Shown here: positions 1 to 7,981 of the stretch, piece by piece
How positions within the stretch are numbered: the stretch's first letter is position 1
How the letters are laid out: each line of letters starts with the position of its first letter
NCBI GenBank assembly: GCA_044356555.1
Contig: JBIKWB010000010.1
Coordinates: 62,001-126,000 of the forward strand
Reading direction: 5' to 3'
Length of the DNA: 64,000 nucleotides
Source of the DNA: Tous-C4FEB sp044356555
GTDB lineage: Bacteria > Verrucomicrobiota > Verrucomicrobiia > Opitutales > Opitutaceae
Translations under genes and position numbers: made by a program
Notes under the pieces: model-generated
The model's database searches: none
What the model was told of the DNA's origin: nothing
What the model saw: the letters and a program-made list of their open reading frames with translations, nothing else

Positions 1-124
1 GCTCGTCCAATACCGGCACTTGGCCCAACGGGTCCGGCGCATACCAAGTGAAATGCCCCAGCGCATAAAGCAGGGCGACAAGCGAGATGATCAGCCAAGG
101 GCGCACATGAGTCATGGGCTTCAT
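1..124 (-). CDS. N-terminal part of a membrane-anchored protein (cut by window edge)
   Basis: The minus strand opens with an ATG at 124 and stays open to the left edge, giving 41 residues that start MKPMTHVRPWLIIS. A short basic start is followed by a hydrophobic segment (about residues 10-24, LIISLVALLYALGHFTWYA), then a YAPDPLGQVPVLDE stretch. This is a signal-anchor or first transmembrane helix of an integral membrane protein. The Asp-Glu pair soon after the first helix recalls family 39 (PMT-like) glycosyltransferases, but this is only a suggestion because the rest lies outside the window. It is divergent from nagA, with about 100 bp between the two starts. Confidence 0.5.
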   Translation of the reverse strand, partial: MKPMTHVRPWLIISLVALLYALGHFTWYAPDPLGQVPVLDE

Positions 125-226
125 GAAGTTAGCTGGGCGCGGCGTAGCGCGGCAAGCCCCGGGCGAAGTAGAGTTTGCGACGAAGGCTCGACGCCTGCAT
201 CGGTTGTGCCGTTTTCTTTTCACCAC

Positions 227-1156
227 ATGGCATCAGGCGGACTATTCGATTTTCAGGTCAACGGCTTCGGCGGCGTTGATTTCCAACGCGACGGGCTCAC
301 CCGGGCGCAGTTTGAGCACGCGGTCGGAGCGTTGCGCCGCTGCGGTACGTCGGGGATTTTTGCGACGTTCATCACCGACGAGGTGGACGCGCTCAGCTGG
401 CGATTCGAGGCCTTTGAACGGCGGTGCACCGAGTCGCCGGCGGCGGGTTCGGCGATTCTTGGTTATCACCTGGAAGGGCCGTGGCTGAGTCCGGTGGAGG
501 GATTTCGCGGCGCGCATCCGGCCGCGCCGCAGCACGCGCCGTCGCTCGCGGAATTTGACCGGTTGCAGGCTGCGGCCGGCGGGCGCATCCGGCTCGTCAC
601 GCTCGCGCCGGAGTGGCCGGGCAGCGCCGAGTTCATCGCGGCGATCACGCGGGCGGGTGTCCATGTTTCGCTCGGGCACACGAACGCCACCGAGGCTCAG
701 ATCGACGAAGCTGTGCGCGCGGGGGCACGCTTTTGCACGCATCTGGGCAACGGTTGTCCGCTGCAACTCCACCGTCACGACAACATCGTGCAGCGCCTGC
801 TCGCGCGCGATGAGCTGACGGCGTGTTTCATCCCCGACGGGATTCATCTGCCGCGTGCGGTGTTGCAGAATTTTTTCCGCGCGAAGCCCGCCGGCCGTGT
901 GCTGTTCACGACCGATGCGATGGCGGGCGCCGGGGCGCCGCCGGGGCGCTACACGATCGGGCCGCATGAGATCGAGGTCGGGGCTGATGGCGTGGCGCGG
1001 CAGCCCGGGGCCCAGAACTTCGCGGGCTCGACGTTGACGCCGGATGCCGGCGTGCGCCAGGTCGCCGACTGGCTTGGGCTCACGTCGGCCGAGGCCCGCG
1101 CGCTCTGGTCCACGGCACCCGCCGTCGCCTTTGGCGTCACCCTACCCACGCTCTGA
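227..1156 (+). CDS. nagA: N-acetylglucosamine-6-phosphate deacetylase
   Basis: Predicted to hydrolyse GlcNAc-6-phosphate to glucosamine-6-phosphate and acetate in the cytoplasm, feeding NagB directly downstream. Family features are visible: HLEGP (Glu83), GHTNA (His151), FCTHLGN (His172), PDGIHLP and the catalytic-Asp segment TTDAMAGAG (Asp230), then FAGSTLTPD near the C-terminus. The ATG at 227 was chosen because the sequence becomes NagA-like just after it (FDFQVNGFGGVDF); the frame is open further upstream but shows no family similarity. At 309 residues it is shorter than the usual 380 or so, because the N-terminal beta-sandwich strand is absent or outside this start. It heads an operon with nagB 7 bp away. 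Confidence 0.93.
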   Translation: MASGGLFDFQVNGFGGVDFQRDGLTRAQFEHAVGALRRCGTSGIFATFITDEVDALSWRFEAFERRCTESPAAGSAILGYHLEGPWLSPVEGFRGAHPAAPQHAPSLAEFDRLQAAAGGRIRLVTLAPEWPGSAEFIAAITRAGVHVSLGHTNATEAQIDEAVRAGARFCTHLGNGCPLQLHRHDNIVQRLLARDELTACFIPDGIHLPRAVLQNFFRAKPAGRVLFTTDAMAGAGAPPGRYTIGPHEIEVGADGVARQPGAQNFAGSTLTPDAGVRQVADWLGLTSAEARALWSTAPAVAFGVTLPTL

Positions 1157-1163
1157 TTTCTCC

Positions 1164-1955
1164 ATGCCGATCATCGCTCCCTTCTATTCCACCGCCGGCC
1201 GTCTGGCGCTTGAAGTTCACCCCGACCGTGCCGCCCTCGGTCGTGCCGCCGCGCAGGCGGTCGCCGCTTATCTGCACGGGGTCGTCGCCCGGCAAGGGGA
1301 GGCGCGGGTGATTTTTGCCTGCGCGCCGTCGCAGGATGAGTTTCTCGCGGCGCTGGCCGATCCGACGAAGTGCGGCATCGCCCTAGATTGGTCGCGGATC
1401 ACGGCGTTTCACATGGATGATTATGTGGGGCTCTCGGGTGATCATCCGCAGAGTTTTCGCCACTACCTCCGGCAGCATCTGCTGAGCAAGGTGCCGATCG
1501 GTGTTTTCCATCCGTTGCCGGCCGAGGAACCGGATGCGGCGGCGGTCGCGGCGCGTTACTCGGCGCTCCTGCGCGAGCGGCCGATCGATCTCGTGTGCAT
1601 GGGCATCGGTGAAAACGGGCACATCGCTTTCAATGATCCGCCCGTGGCCGACTTCGCCGATGCGCAGCTCGTGAAAGTGGTCGAACTCGATCACGCGTGC
1701 CGCCAGCAGCAGGTCAACGACGGGTGTTTTCCCGCGCTGGCGGCGGTGCCGCGGCACGCCTTCACGCTCACGGTGCCGGTGTTCCGACAGGCGCGCCGCC
1801 TGAGCATCCATGTGCCGGGTCCGCGCAAAGCGGCGGCGGTCCGGGCGACGGTCGAGGGACCGATTGCAACCGCGTGCCCCGCGTCCATTCTTCGCCTCCA
1901 TGCCGATGCCACGCTCTACATCGATGCGGCGGCAGCAGCGTCACTCTCAACCTAA
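1164..1955 (+). CDS. nagB: Glucosamine-6-phosphate deaminase
   Basis: Predicted to convert glucosamine-6-phosphate to fructose-6-phosphate and ammonia, the step after NagA. The 263 residues match the usual NagB length. The motifs HMDDYVGL (residues 83-90, catalytic Asp region) and MGIGENGHIAFND (146-158, containing the active-site His153) are characteristic and separate it from the related 6-phosphogluconolactonases. The Glu of the usual FNEP motif is Asp here (FNDPP), a conservative change. The ATG at 1164 lies just after the nagA stop, implying co-transcription. No regulator is adjacent. Confidence 0.93.
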   Translation: MPIIAPFYSTAGRLALEVHPDRAALGRAAAQAVAAYLHGVVARQGEARVIFACAPSQDEFLAALADPTKCGIALDWSRITAFHMDDYVGLSGDHPQSFRHYLRQHLLSKVPIGVFHPLPAEEPDAAAVAARYSALLRERPIDLVCMGIGENGHIAFNDPPVADFADAQLVKVVELDHACRQQQVNDGCFPALAAVPRHAFTLTVPVFRQARRLSIHVPGPRKAAAVRATVEGPIATACPASILRLHADATLYIDAAAAASLST

Positions 1956-1961
1956 ACTCCC

Positions 1962-2939
1962 ATGATCCGATCCGCCCTCCTCCTCGCCATGCTCACCGTT
2001 CTGCCGTCGTTCGCCGCCGAGCCTTTGCGCCTCGGCATGATCGGTCTCGATACGTCGCACGTGCCGGCGTTCGCAAAAGTGTTTAACGACCCCAAGGCGC
2101 CGGGCCACGTGCCGGGCGGAAAGGTCGTCGCGGCGTTTAAGGGCGGTAGCCCGGACATCGTGGCCAGCGCGTCGCGGGTCGAAGGGTTTACCAAGCAACT
2201 CGTCGAGACGCACGGCGTGAAACTTTACGACTCGATCGAGGAACTCGCGCGTAACGTGGACGCAATTTTGATCGAGAGCGTCGATGGTCGCACGCACTTG
2301 GATCAATTTCGGCGCACGCTGGCGGCGAAGAAACCGGTGTTCATCGACAAGCCGTTTGCGGGTTCGCTCAAGGATGCCGTGGAGATGGTGCGGCTGGCCA
2401 AGGAGGCCGGAGTGCCGATTTTCAGTTCGTCGTCGCTGCGTTACGCGCCCGAGCCCTACGCACCGAAGCTGGCTATGATCGGCGACATCACTGCGGCGTT
2501 CTCGATTGGGCCGGCCGACATCGAGCCGACCCACCCTGATTTTTTCTGGTACGGGATTCACGCCGTCGAAGCGCTCTACACGGTGCTCGGGCCGGGATGT
2601 GTGCAGGTGGTCCGCACGCACACGGCCAATACCGATGTGATCACGGGCATCTGGGCCGATGGCCGCGTGGGCACGGTGCAGGGCAACCGGAAGAGTCACA
2701 AAGGCTATGGCGTAACGGTGGTCGGCACGAAGGGCGTGGCGGTCGTCGGCGAGAAGCAGAACTACGCCGGGCTGACGGTTGAGATCATGAAGTTTTTTCA
2801 AACTCGGATTTCGCCGGTGGCGCCGGAAACCACGCTGGAACTGCTCGCGTTCATGGAGGCGGCCGACGAAAGCAAACGCCGGGGCGGCGCACCGGTCACG
2901 ATCGCCGAAGTGATGGCGAAGGCGGGCGCGAAGCGCTGA
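1962..2939 (+). CDS. Secreted Gfo/Idh/MocA-family oxidoreductase
   Basis: A 325-residue NAD(P)-dependent oxidoreductase-fold protein. Residues 1-19 form a signal peptide (MIRSALLLAMLTVLPSFAA), so it is probably periplasmic. The N-terminal Rossmann segment RLGMIGLDTSHV has a GLDTSH variant of the usual GxGxxG, and IDKPFAGSLKDA (DKP in place of EKP) marks the active-site Lys region. The start lies 6 bp after nagB, so it is probably in the same operon. Family members act on sugars, inositols or sugar derivatives, or on GlcNAc as glycosidase-like enzymes; substrate cannot be assigned here. Confidence 0.8.
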   Translation: MIRSALLLAMLTVLPSFAAEPLRLGMIGLDTSHVPAFAKVFNDPKAPGHVPGGKVVAAFKGGSPDIVASASRVEGFTKQLVETHGVKLYDSIEELARNVDAILIESVDGRTHLDQFRRTLAAKKPVFIDKPFAGSLKDAVEMVRLAKEAGVPIFSSSSLRYAPEPYAPKLAMIGDITAAFSIGPADIEPTHPDFFWYGIHAVEALYTVLGPGCVQVVRTHTANTDVITGIWADGRVGTVQGNRKSHKGYGVTVVGTKGVAVVGEKQNYAGLTVEIMKFFQTRISPVAPETTLELLAFMEAADESKRRGGAPVTIAEVMAKAGAKR

Positions 2940-2954
2940 GGCATCCGTTCTGCA

Positions 2955-3009
2955 GTGGCATGGGCGTCCCGCCCATGTTCCGAACCCACGGGCGAGACGC
3001 CCGTGCCAC
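2955..3009. repeat. REP-like inverted pair (GTGG-headed)
   Basis: Two hairpins face each other: CATGGGC/GCCCATG (2959-2965 with 2971-2977) and CACGGGCG/CGCCCGTG (2987-2994 with 2998-3005). The outer arms (2955-2968 and 2996-3009) are also inverted copies with one mismatch. Both units begin with GTGG when read inward, the tetranucleotide head described for RAYT-associated REP elements. Related units occur at 20.6 and 28.5-28.7 kb. It sits between the Gfo/Idh gene and the isomerase gene and may limit read-through or protect the 3' end. Confidence 0.7.
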
Positions 3010-3051
3010 CTTTTGAGCCACTGCCCGAAATTCACTTCGATAAACACCTTT

Positions 3052-3948
3052 ATGAAATTCCCAGAATCCATCACGTTCATCACCGATGAAGTTTCCCAAG
3101 AGTTGCCGGTCATCACGGAGTTTATCCGCGAGTTTCGGCTCCCCGGGATTGAGCTGCGCAGTTTTGGCGGCCGGGCGTTCAAGGACCTGACGCCCGCCGA
3201 CGTCGCGGCGATCGGGACGGCGTCGCGGGACGAAGGCTGGCGCGTCTACGGTTGTTCGACGCCGGTCTTCAAGTGTGAGCTTGACGATGCCACCGCGATC
3301 GCGACGCATCGGGAGATTTTCAAGCGGAGCCTCGATGTGGCCCGCGTGTTGAAGTGCGACTTGCTGCGCGTGTTCACCTTTTTTCGTTCGGTGAATCCGT
3401 CGGACCCCGCGAAGCAGCGCCGCGTCGTCGAGCAGTTGTGGGGGTTGCTGGAATTGGCGGAAGGCTCCGGCGTACGGTTGGGATTGGAGAACGAGCACTC
3501 CTGCCTTGCGGCGACGGCGGAGGAGACCGCGGCGATATTGGCGCCCTTGCCGGCGGAACGGGTCGGAGCGATTTGGGATCCGTGCAATGTGCTGTATGTG
3601 CCCGGAGCCGATGCGCCCACGCCGGCCGATCTGGCCCGGTTGGGCTCACGGATTTTTCACCTGCACGTGAAGGACGCGGTGCGGCGGAGCGGGGCGTTGC
3701 GGAGCGGCGAATTGATCGCGGTGGGCACCCCGGTGGGGATCGGCGACGTCGATTGGCGCGCGCACTTCCGGGCGTTGCAGGCGATGGGCTATCGCGGGCT
3801 GCTCTCGCTGGAAACCCATTGGCGATTGGAGAAGATCGACGAGTCGCTGCTGCACCTGCCGGCCGGCCACGCGTTCTCGCACGGCGGCGAACCGGCGAGC
3901 CGGACGTGCCTGCACAATCTCAAGGCGCTGCTCGAGACGTTGGGTTGA
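3052..3948 (+). CDS. Sugar phosphate isomerase/epimerase (xylose-isomerase-like TIM barrel)
   Basis: A 298-residue AP-endonuclease-2-type TIM barrel with no signal peptide. It shows the metal-binding pattern of the family: GIELRSFGG near the N-terminus, LGLENEHS (Glu and His ligands) in the middle, WDPCN, FHLHVKD and LSLETHW toward the C-terminus. Such enzymes isomerise or epimerise sugars and inositols and often pair with Gfo/Idh/MocA oxidoreductases, as here. The ATG at 3052 was preferred over an upstream in-frame start at 3013 because the family sequence begins at FPESITFITDEVSQ. It is probably the last gene of the nag operon, separated by a repeat. Confidence 0.82.
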   Translation: MKFPESITFITDEVSQELPVITEFIREFRLPGIELRSFGGRAFKDLTPADVAAIGTASRDEGWRVYGCSTPVFKCELDDATAIATHREIFKRSLDVARVLKCDLLRVFTFFRSVNPSDPAKQRRVVEQLWGLLELAEGSGVRLGLENEHSCLAATAEETAAILAPLPAERVGAIWDPCNVLYVPGADAPTPADLARLGSRIFHLHVKDAVRRSGALRSGELIAVGTPVGIGDVDWRAHFRALQAMGYRGLLSLETHWRLEKIDESLLHLPAGHAFSHGGEPASRTCLHNLKALLETLG

Positions 3949-4050
3949 ACGGGGAAAAACGGGCGAATCGAGCGAGTCGCCCGGATCCCGATCAATTGCG
4001 GATGTAGCCCGGCCTCGTGTTGGGCCGTTGAGCGCCTCGGGCCGTTAAAC

Positions 4051-4239
4051 GCCGGCTGGGCCAATCTCGCCGAGATCACGACGGCGGCCACGCAGGCCGG
4101 AGCCTTTGCCCTCACGACGGGCAGCCGCGACGCCGCGCTGCTGGTCACCTTAAAACCCGGTTCCTACACCGCTCAGGTCAAGGCGTCGCAGGTCACCTCC
4201 TCCGGCGTGGCGCTGATCGAGATCTACGAAGTGCCGTAA
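4051..4239 (+). pseudogene. 3' remnant of a secreted repeat-module protein
   Basis: In one frame this reads AGWANLAEITTAATQAGAF, then SRDAALLVTLKPGSYTAQV, and ends SSGVALIEIYEVP before TAA at 4237-4239. This matches the end of the module that occurs twice in the DUF1800 gene of this window (NDSALIATLAPGTYTASVSG...LLEVYDL and DSAVLVDLPAGGYTIQ...VALIEVYDL). The frame stays open for a short way upstream, but there is no start, signal peptide or remaining module. It is a truncated 3' end. Confidence 0.65.
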
Positions 4240-4468
4240 AGGGTCGAGTCCCGGCCGCGTGGCTTTCAAGTCCCCGCGCGCCGACTCAGGCCGATTTCGT
4301 TGTCGGATGTAAAGGGCGGGTCGAGCCAAGTGGGTCTGGCCGCTGTTTGTTAGTTTCTCCTTCGGCAAGGGCCTCAATGATCGCGGCGGCACACGTCGCG
4401 CCGTTGCGCTGTTCGGTCACGATCTTGGCTTCCTCTCTGTTGCGCTGCGGCCCGCTGCAGGGGCGCGC

Positions 4469-4513
4469 CGGGCGTGCCTGCGCACGCTGAAGGCTCTGCT
4501 GGAGTCGAAGGGT
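4469..4513 (+). pseudogene. 3' remnant of a sugar-isomerase-like gene
   Basis: The translated stretch RACLRTLKALLESKG resembles the C-terminus of the intact isomerase that ends at 3948 (RTCLHNLKALLETLG), with 10 of 15 residues identical. No other part of the enzyme is recognisable nearby and no stop follows in the expected place. It may be the leftover of a second isomerase gene or of a tandem duplication. The match is short, so confidence is limited. Confidence 0.4.
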
Positions 4514-4582
4514 CGGGGGCGGAGGCGGACGGTCGGGCTCGTCGCGCCCGGAGGTCTTGATGTTACCTCTCGGTGCCGGAGG

Positions 4583-5494
4583 TCAGTTTGCGGGAGGCTT
4601 CGTGGCGAAGAGGGCGGTGGTGCTCGCGAGCTCGAAATTTTTGTCGGCGGAGAGCTTGGTCACGAAGTCCTGATTCATGATCGCGACCGGGTGATGCATG
4701 AGATCGGAAAGCTTCAGGTTGAGGAACTCGCTCTTCGTGGGCTCGGGCAGGCCGGCGGCCCAGTGCATGATGAGCAGCCACAACGACCAGATCGGCAAGC
4801 CGCTCGCGATCACTTCCTGGCTGTCGATTTTCAGGTAGGGATCGAAGAGGTTTTTCAGGCCCTCGGCGGTCATATTGTAGTAGTGATTGGGGAAGCCGTG
4901 ACGCAACTGGAGGAAGGGCACCACGCAGTAGAGCTGCGCGCCGGGCTTCAGCACGCGGGAGATTTCCTTGGCGGCTTGGAACGGATTCTTGACGTGCTCG
5001 AGCACGTTTAGGCAGACGACGCCGTCGAAGGAAGCGTCGGCAAACGGGAGCTCTTCGGCGACGCCGACGACATCGGTCGTGTCGTAGGGCACGATCTCGA
5101 AATTGACGACGTTGGACAGGTACTCGGCGCGCTTGCCGGCGCCGCAGTCGAGGATGAGACCCTCGGGGAATTGGTTGATGATCCGCAACGCGTAGGGGTC
5201 GTAGGAGTGTTGCGAGACGTTTTCGGTTTCGACGACGCCGTGTTTTTCAGCGAGGGTGGCATCGAGGAAATTGAAGCAACTTTCGTTTTCCCGAAACGGC
5301 AGATCGCGGCGAAGCAAGGGGCGGATTTTTTCGAGTTTGGTGCGTTTGGCCGTGAGCATTCGGTGCAAAGTGGGGCGGGGCGGACCAAGTGGGTCGAGGC
5401 TCAATTTCCAGACTTTGCGCTTGGGGCGACCAGATCGGGCAGAAGGTTCTGGCTCGGTCGCGCCGAAGTCCTTTTCTTCCAGATTCCTTCCCAT
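4583..5494 (-). CDS. Class I SAM-dependent methyltransferase
   Basis: A 303-residue protein with a methyltransferase-11-type Rossmann core. Motif I is LILDCGAGKR, followed by IVPYDTTDVVGVAEELPF (acidic loop) and FDGVVCLNVLEHVKNP (motif IV region), then VLKPGAQLYCVVPFLQLRHG. Substrate is unknown. The N-terminal 45 residues (from the ATG at 5494) are basic and less clearly conserved; an internal ATG at 5359 would give 258 residues and leave a 134-bp divergent promoter region. With the 5494 start, its start codon overlaps that of the divergent amidohydrolase at 5493. No clear ribosome-binding site supports either choice. Confidence 0.8.
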   Translation of the reverse strand: MGRNLEEKDFGATEPEPSARSGRPKRKVWKLSLDPLGPPRPTLHRMLTAKRTKLEKIRPLLRRDLPFRENESCFNFLDATLAEKHGVVETENVSQHSYDPYALRIINQFPEGLILDCGAGKRAEYLSNVVNFEIVPYDTTDVVGVAEELPFADASFDGVVCLNVLEHVKNPFQAAKEISRVLKPGAQLYCVVPFLQLRHGFPNHYYNMTAEGLKNLFDPYLKIDSQEVIASGLPIWSLWLLIMHWAAGLPEPTKSEFLNLKLSDLMHHPVAIMNQDFVTKLSADKNFELASTTALFATKPPAN

Positions 5495-6443
5495 GACCCG
5501 TCGCGAATTTCTATGGTCCTCGGCTGCCACCGCCGCGCTCTCGACCGAGGTGGCGGGTGCGGCGATGAATGCCGTCGTGGCGCCGATTCCGATCATCGAC
5601 ACGCACACGCATTTTTATGATCCGACGCGCCCGCAAGGGGTGCCTTGGCCGCCGCGTACGGATGAGGTTCTTTTCCGGCCGCGGTTGCCGGCGGATTTCG
5701 CGGCGCACCACGGCGCGCTCGACGTCGTGGGCACCGTCGTCGTCGAGGCGAGTGATCGGATTGAGGATAACCAATGGATCCTCGATCTCGCACGGGCGAA
5801 TCCTGAGATCGTCGGCTTTGTGGGGCACCTCGTGCCGGGTCGGCCGGAGTTTGCGGACAACCTGAGTCGCTTCACGGCGGACCCGATTTTTCGGGGACTG
5901 CGGCTGCGCCTAAACGTCCTAAGGAATCTGGCGGCTGCGGAGGTTTTGGCCGATCTCAAGCGGGTGGCCGCCGCGGATCTTTCGATCGACGTGCTGGGTG
6001 GCGCGGCGGTGCTCGGGCCGACCCTGCAACTCTCGCGCACGTTGCCCGGCCTGCGGATCGTGGTGAACCATCTTCCGTTTGCCGATTGGGACGCCGCTCC
6101 GGCGGCCATGCGTCCGGCGTGGGCGGAGCTGGCCCGCCAGCCCAACGTGTTTGCCAAGGTTTCCAATATCGTGCGCCGAGAGGGCGGCGCGGTCGTGGAC
6201 AATCCCGCGCACTACCGGGCGGCGCTCGACACGATTCTGGGTCTGTTTGGCGAGGACCGCGTGATGTTTGGGAGCAACTGGCCGGTCAGTGACCGGGTGG
6301 CGCCGTATGCGACGGTGCATCGGGTCGCCGCGGACTTCTTTGCCGGTCAAAGCCGGGCTGCGGCGGAGAAATTTTTTTGGCGAAATTCGTATGCCGCTTA
6401 CCGGTGGGTGCGACGCGGAGCGGCGGCCACTCTTGGGCTTTGA
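5493..6443 (+). CDS. Secreted amidohydrolase / TIM-barrel lactonase-like protein
   Basis: A 316-residue amidohydrolase-2-family protein. It begins with a Tat-like leader (MTRREFLWSSAATAALS), suggesting periplasmic export of a folded metalloenzyme. The metal-site segments are visible: IIDTHTHFYDP near residue 35, VVNHLPFADW in the middle and FGSNWPVSD near the C-terminus. The group COG3618 includes L-fuconolactonase-like and 2-pyrone-4,6-dicarboxylate lactonase-like enzymes, so hydrolysis of a sugar lactone is the best guess. The ATG at 5493 shares two bases with the start of the divergent methyltransferase. Confidence 0.82.
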   Translation: MTRREFLWSSAATAALSTEVAGAAMNAVVAPIPIIDTHTHFYDPTRPQGVPWPPRTDEVLFRPRLPADFAAHHGALDVVGTVVVEASDRIEDNQWILDLARANPEIVGFVGHLVPGRPEFADNLSRFTADPIFRGLRLRLNVLRNLAAAEVLADLKRVAAADLSIDVLGGAAVLGPTLQLSRTLPGLRIVVNHLPFADWDAAPAAMRPAWAELARQPNVFAKVSNIVRREGGAVVDNPAHYRAALDTILGLFGEDRVMFGSNWPVSDRVAPYATVHRVAADFFAGQSRAAAEKFFWRNSYAAYRWVRRGAAATLGL

Positions 6444-6477
6444 GGCGGCCCGCCGGCCCCCGGCGCGGGCGGGAGCG

Positions 6478-7737
6478 TTACGGCGTGTAGGCGTCGCGCA
6501 GGACCTGAAAGGTGTGACGGACTTTGATCGGAGAGCCGAGCCGGGCGAGGTGGGAGGAGAGTTGGGTGAGGCAACCGATGTTGCCGCTGGCGACGACCTC
6601 GGCGCCGCTGGCCATGACAGCGCGGGCTTTCTTTTCGCCGAGCGAAGCGGCGATGTCGGGTTGGTCCAAATTATAGGTGCCGGCGCTGCCGCAGCAGAGA
6701 TGGGCGTCGGCGAGCTCGATCACGGTGGCGCCGGGAATCGCGCGAAGGAGGGCGCGAGGTTCGGCGCGCACGCCCTGGGCGTTGGCCAGGTGGCAGGCGT
6801 CGTGGTAGGCGATGCGGCGCGGGACTTGAGCGGTGGGCGGCGGCGTGCGCAGGCCGAGCTTGGTGAGAAACAGGCTCACATCCATCACGCGGTGCCGAAA
6901 CGCCTCGGCGCGGGCCTCGTCGGGCGTGCCCTTGAGGACGAGGTGGTATTCGTGCAGCGCGGAGCCGCAGCCGGCGGCGTTGGTGAGGATCGCGTCCACG
7001 TCGGCGGGGAAAGCGGCGAGGTTTCTGCGGGCGAAATTTTGGGCGGCGGTGAGGTCGCCGGTGTGCCACGCGAGGCCACCGCAGCAGCCCTGCGACTCGG
7101 GCACAATGACTTCGACGCCTTGTTGGGCGAGGACGGCGATGGTGGCGGTGTTGATGTCGGGCGAGAGGACTTGTTGCGCGCAGCCGGTGAGGAGCGCGAC
7201 GCGGGCACGGCGTTCGCCGACGGCCGGGGTGACGCGGGGCCATGATTCGGCGGGCGGGATCGACGCCGGCACGAGGTCGATCATGGGGCGAAGGGCGGCG
7301 GGGACGAGCGGGCGGACGAGTTTACCGAGGCGGCCGGCGGCGGCGGCGAGTCGGAAGCGGCGGGGAAAAGGGATCGTTTGCGCGGCCAGAAAGCGGCGGA
7401 TTTTTTCGGCGAACGTGCGCTTGAACTTGGGCTGGGCGACGGCGCGGAACGGGCTGATGAGGTCGCGGTAAGGCACGCCGCTCGGGCACGCGGGCTCGCA
7501 GGCAAGGCAACCAAGGCAGCGGTCAACGTGCGGCTGGGCGTCGGCCCACGGTAGTTTTTCCTCGAGGACCTGCTTCATGAGGACGATGCGGCCGCGGGGG
7601 GAATCCATTTCTTGGCCGAGCTCGGAGTAAGTGGGGCAGGCGGCGAGGCAGAAGCCGCAGTGGACGCAGGACTCGACGGCATGAGCCATCGAATCGGTGA
7701 GCGGGCCGTGTTTGTTTTTGGCGATCGTGTGGAGCAT
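6478..7737 (-). CDS. glcF: Glycolate oxidase iron-sulfur subunit
   Basis: The 419-residue electron-transfer subunit of glycolate dehydrogenase (GlcDEF), which oxidises glycolate to glyoxylate at the inner membrane. Two 4Fe-4S ferredoxin motifs lie at the N-terminus (CVHCGFCLAACP and CLGCLACEPACPSG), followed by two cysteine-rich CCG domains (GCCGGLAWHTGD and LCCGSAGTYNL). It follows glcD and glcE on the same strand but is separated from glcE by 244 bp of tandem repeat. The order D-E-F is the usual one. Confidence 0.93.
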   Translation of the reverse strand: MLHTIAKNKHGPLTDSMAHAVESCVHCGFCLAACPTYSELGQEMDSPRGRIVLMKQVLEEKLPWADAQPHVDRCLGCLACEPACPSGVPYRDLISPFRAVAQPKFKRTFAEKIRRFLAAQTIPFPRRFRLAAAAGRLGKLVRPLVPAALRPMIDLVPASIPPAESWPRVTPAVGERRARVALLTGCAQQVLSPDINTATIAVLAQQGVEVIVPESQGCCGGLAWHTGDLTAAQNFARRNLAAFPADVDAILTNAAGCGSALHEYHLVLKGTPDEARAEAFRHRVMDVSLFLTKLGLRTPPPTAQVPRRIAYHDACHLANAQGVRAEPRALLRAIPGATVIELADAHLCCGSAGTYNLDQPDIAASLGEKKARAVMASGAEVVASGNIGCLTQLSSHLARLGSPIKVRHTFQVLRDAYTP

Positions 7738-7764
7738 CAGGCGAAAAGGGCGGGAGGAGTGAGG

Positions 7765-7973
7765 TTAACCGCGAATGGCCACGAATGGACGCGAATTTTG
7801 GGAGGGGAAAAACGAGGAGGACGAGTGGGCGGATTTTTTAACCACGGATGGACACGAATGGACGCGAATTTTGAGAGGGGAAAAACGAGGAGGACGAGGT
7901 GGCGGATTTTTTAACCACGAATGGACACGGATGAAGGGGAAGAAATGGAATCAGTGTTCATCCGTGGTTAAAA
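7765..7973. repeat. 73-bp tandem repeat with inverted end
   Basis: Units start at 7765, 7838 and 7911, each opening with TTAACC and containing CACGAATGGAC-type motifs, so the period is exactly 73 bp. The first two units are nearly identical; the third is truncated after about 30 bp. The block closes with an inverted copy of the unit head (CATCCGTGGTTAA near 7960-7973). Frames inside it translate to low-complexity peptides and are not credible genes. The block occupies the gap between glcE and glcF. Confidence 0.85.
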
Positions 7974-7981
7974 ACTCCTAG

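Larger units (their letters stand above)
3949..4582. other. Intergenic region holding gene remnants
   Basis: No intact gene is visible in this 634-bp gap between the isomerase and the convergent methyltransferase. It contains two separate 3'-end remnants, listed separately at 4051-4239 and 4469-4513. The remaining sequence has no promoter, terminator or RNA that I recognise, although GC-rich short open frames occur on both strands. Confidence 0.6.

Noticed and set aside
7765..7973. Tandem repeat considered as a CRISPR array
   Set aside because: The 73-bp units are repeated whole with no variable spacers between short repeats, and no cas gene is near.
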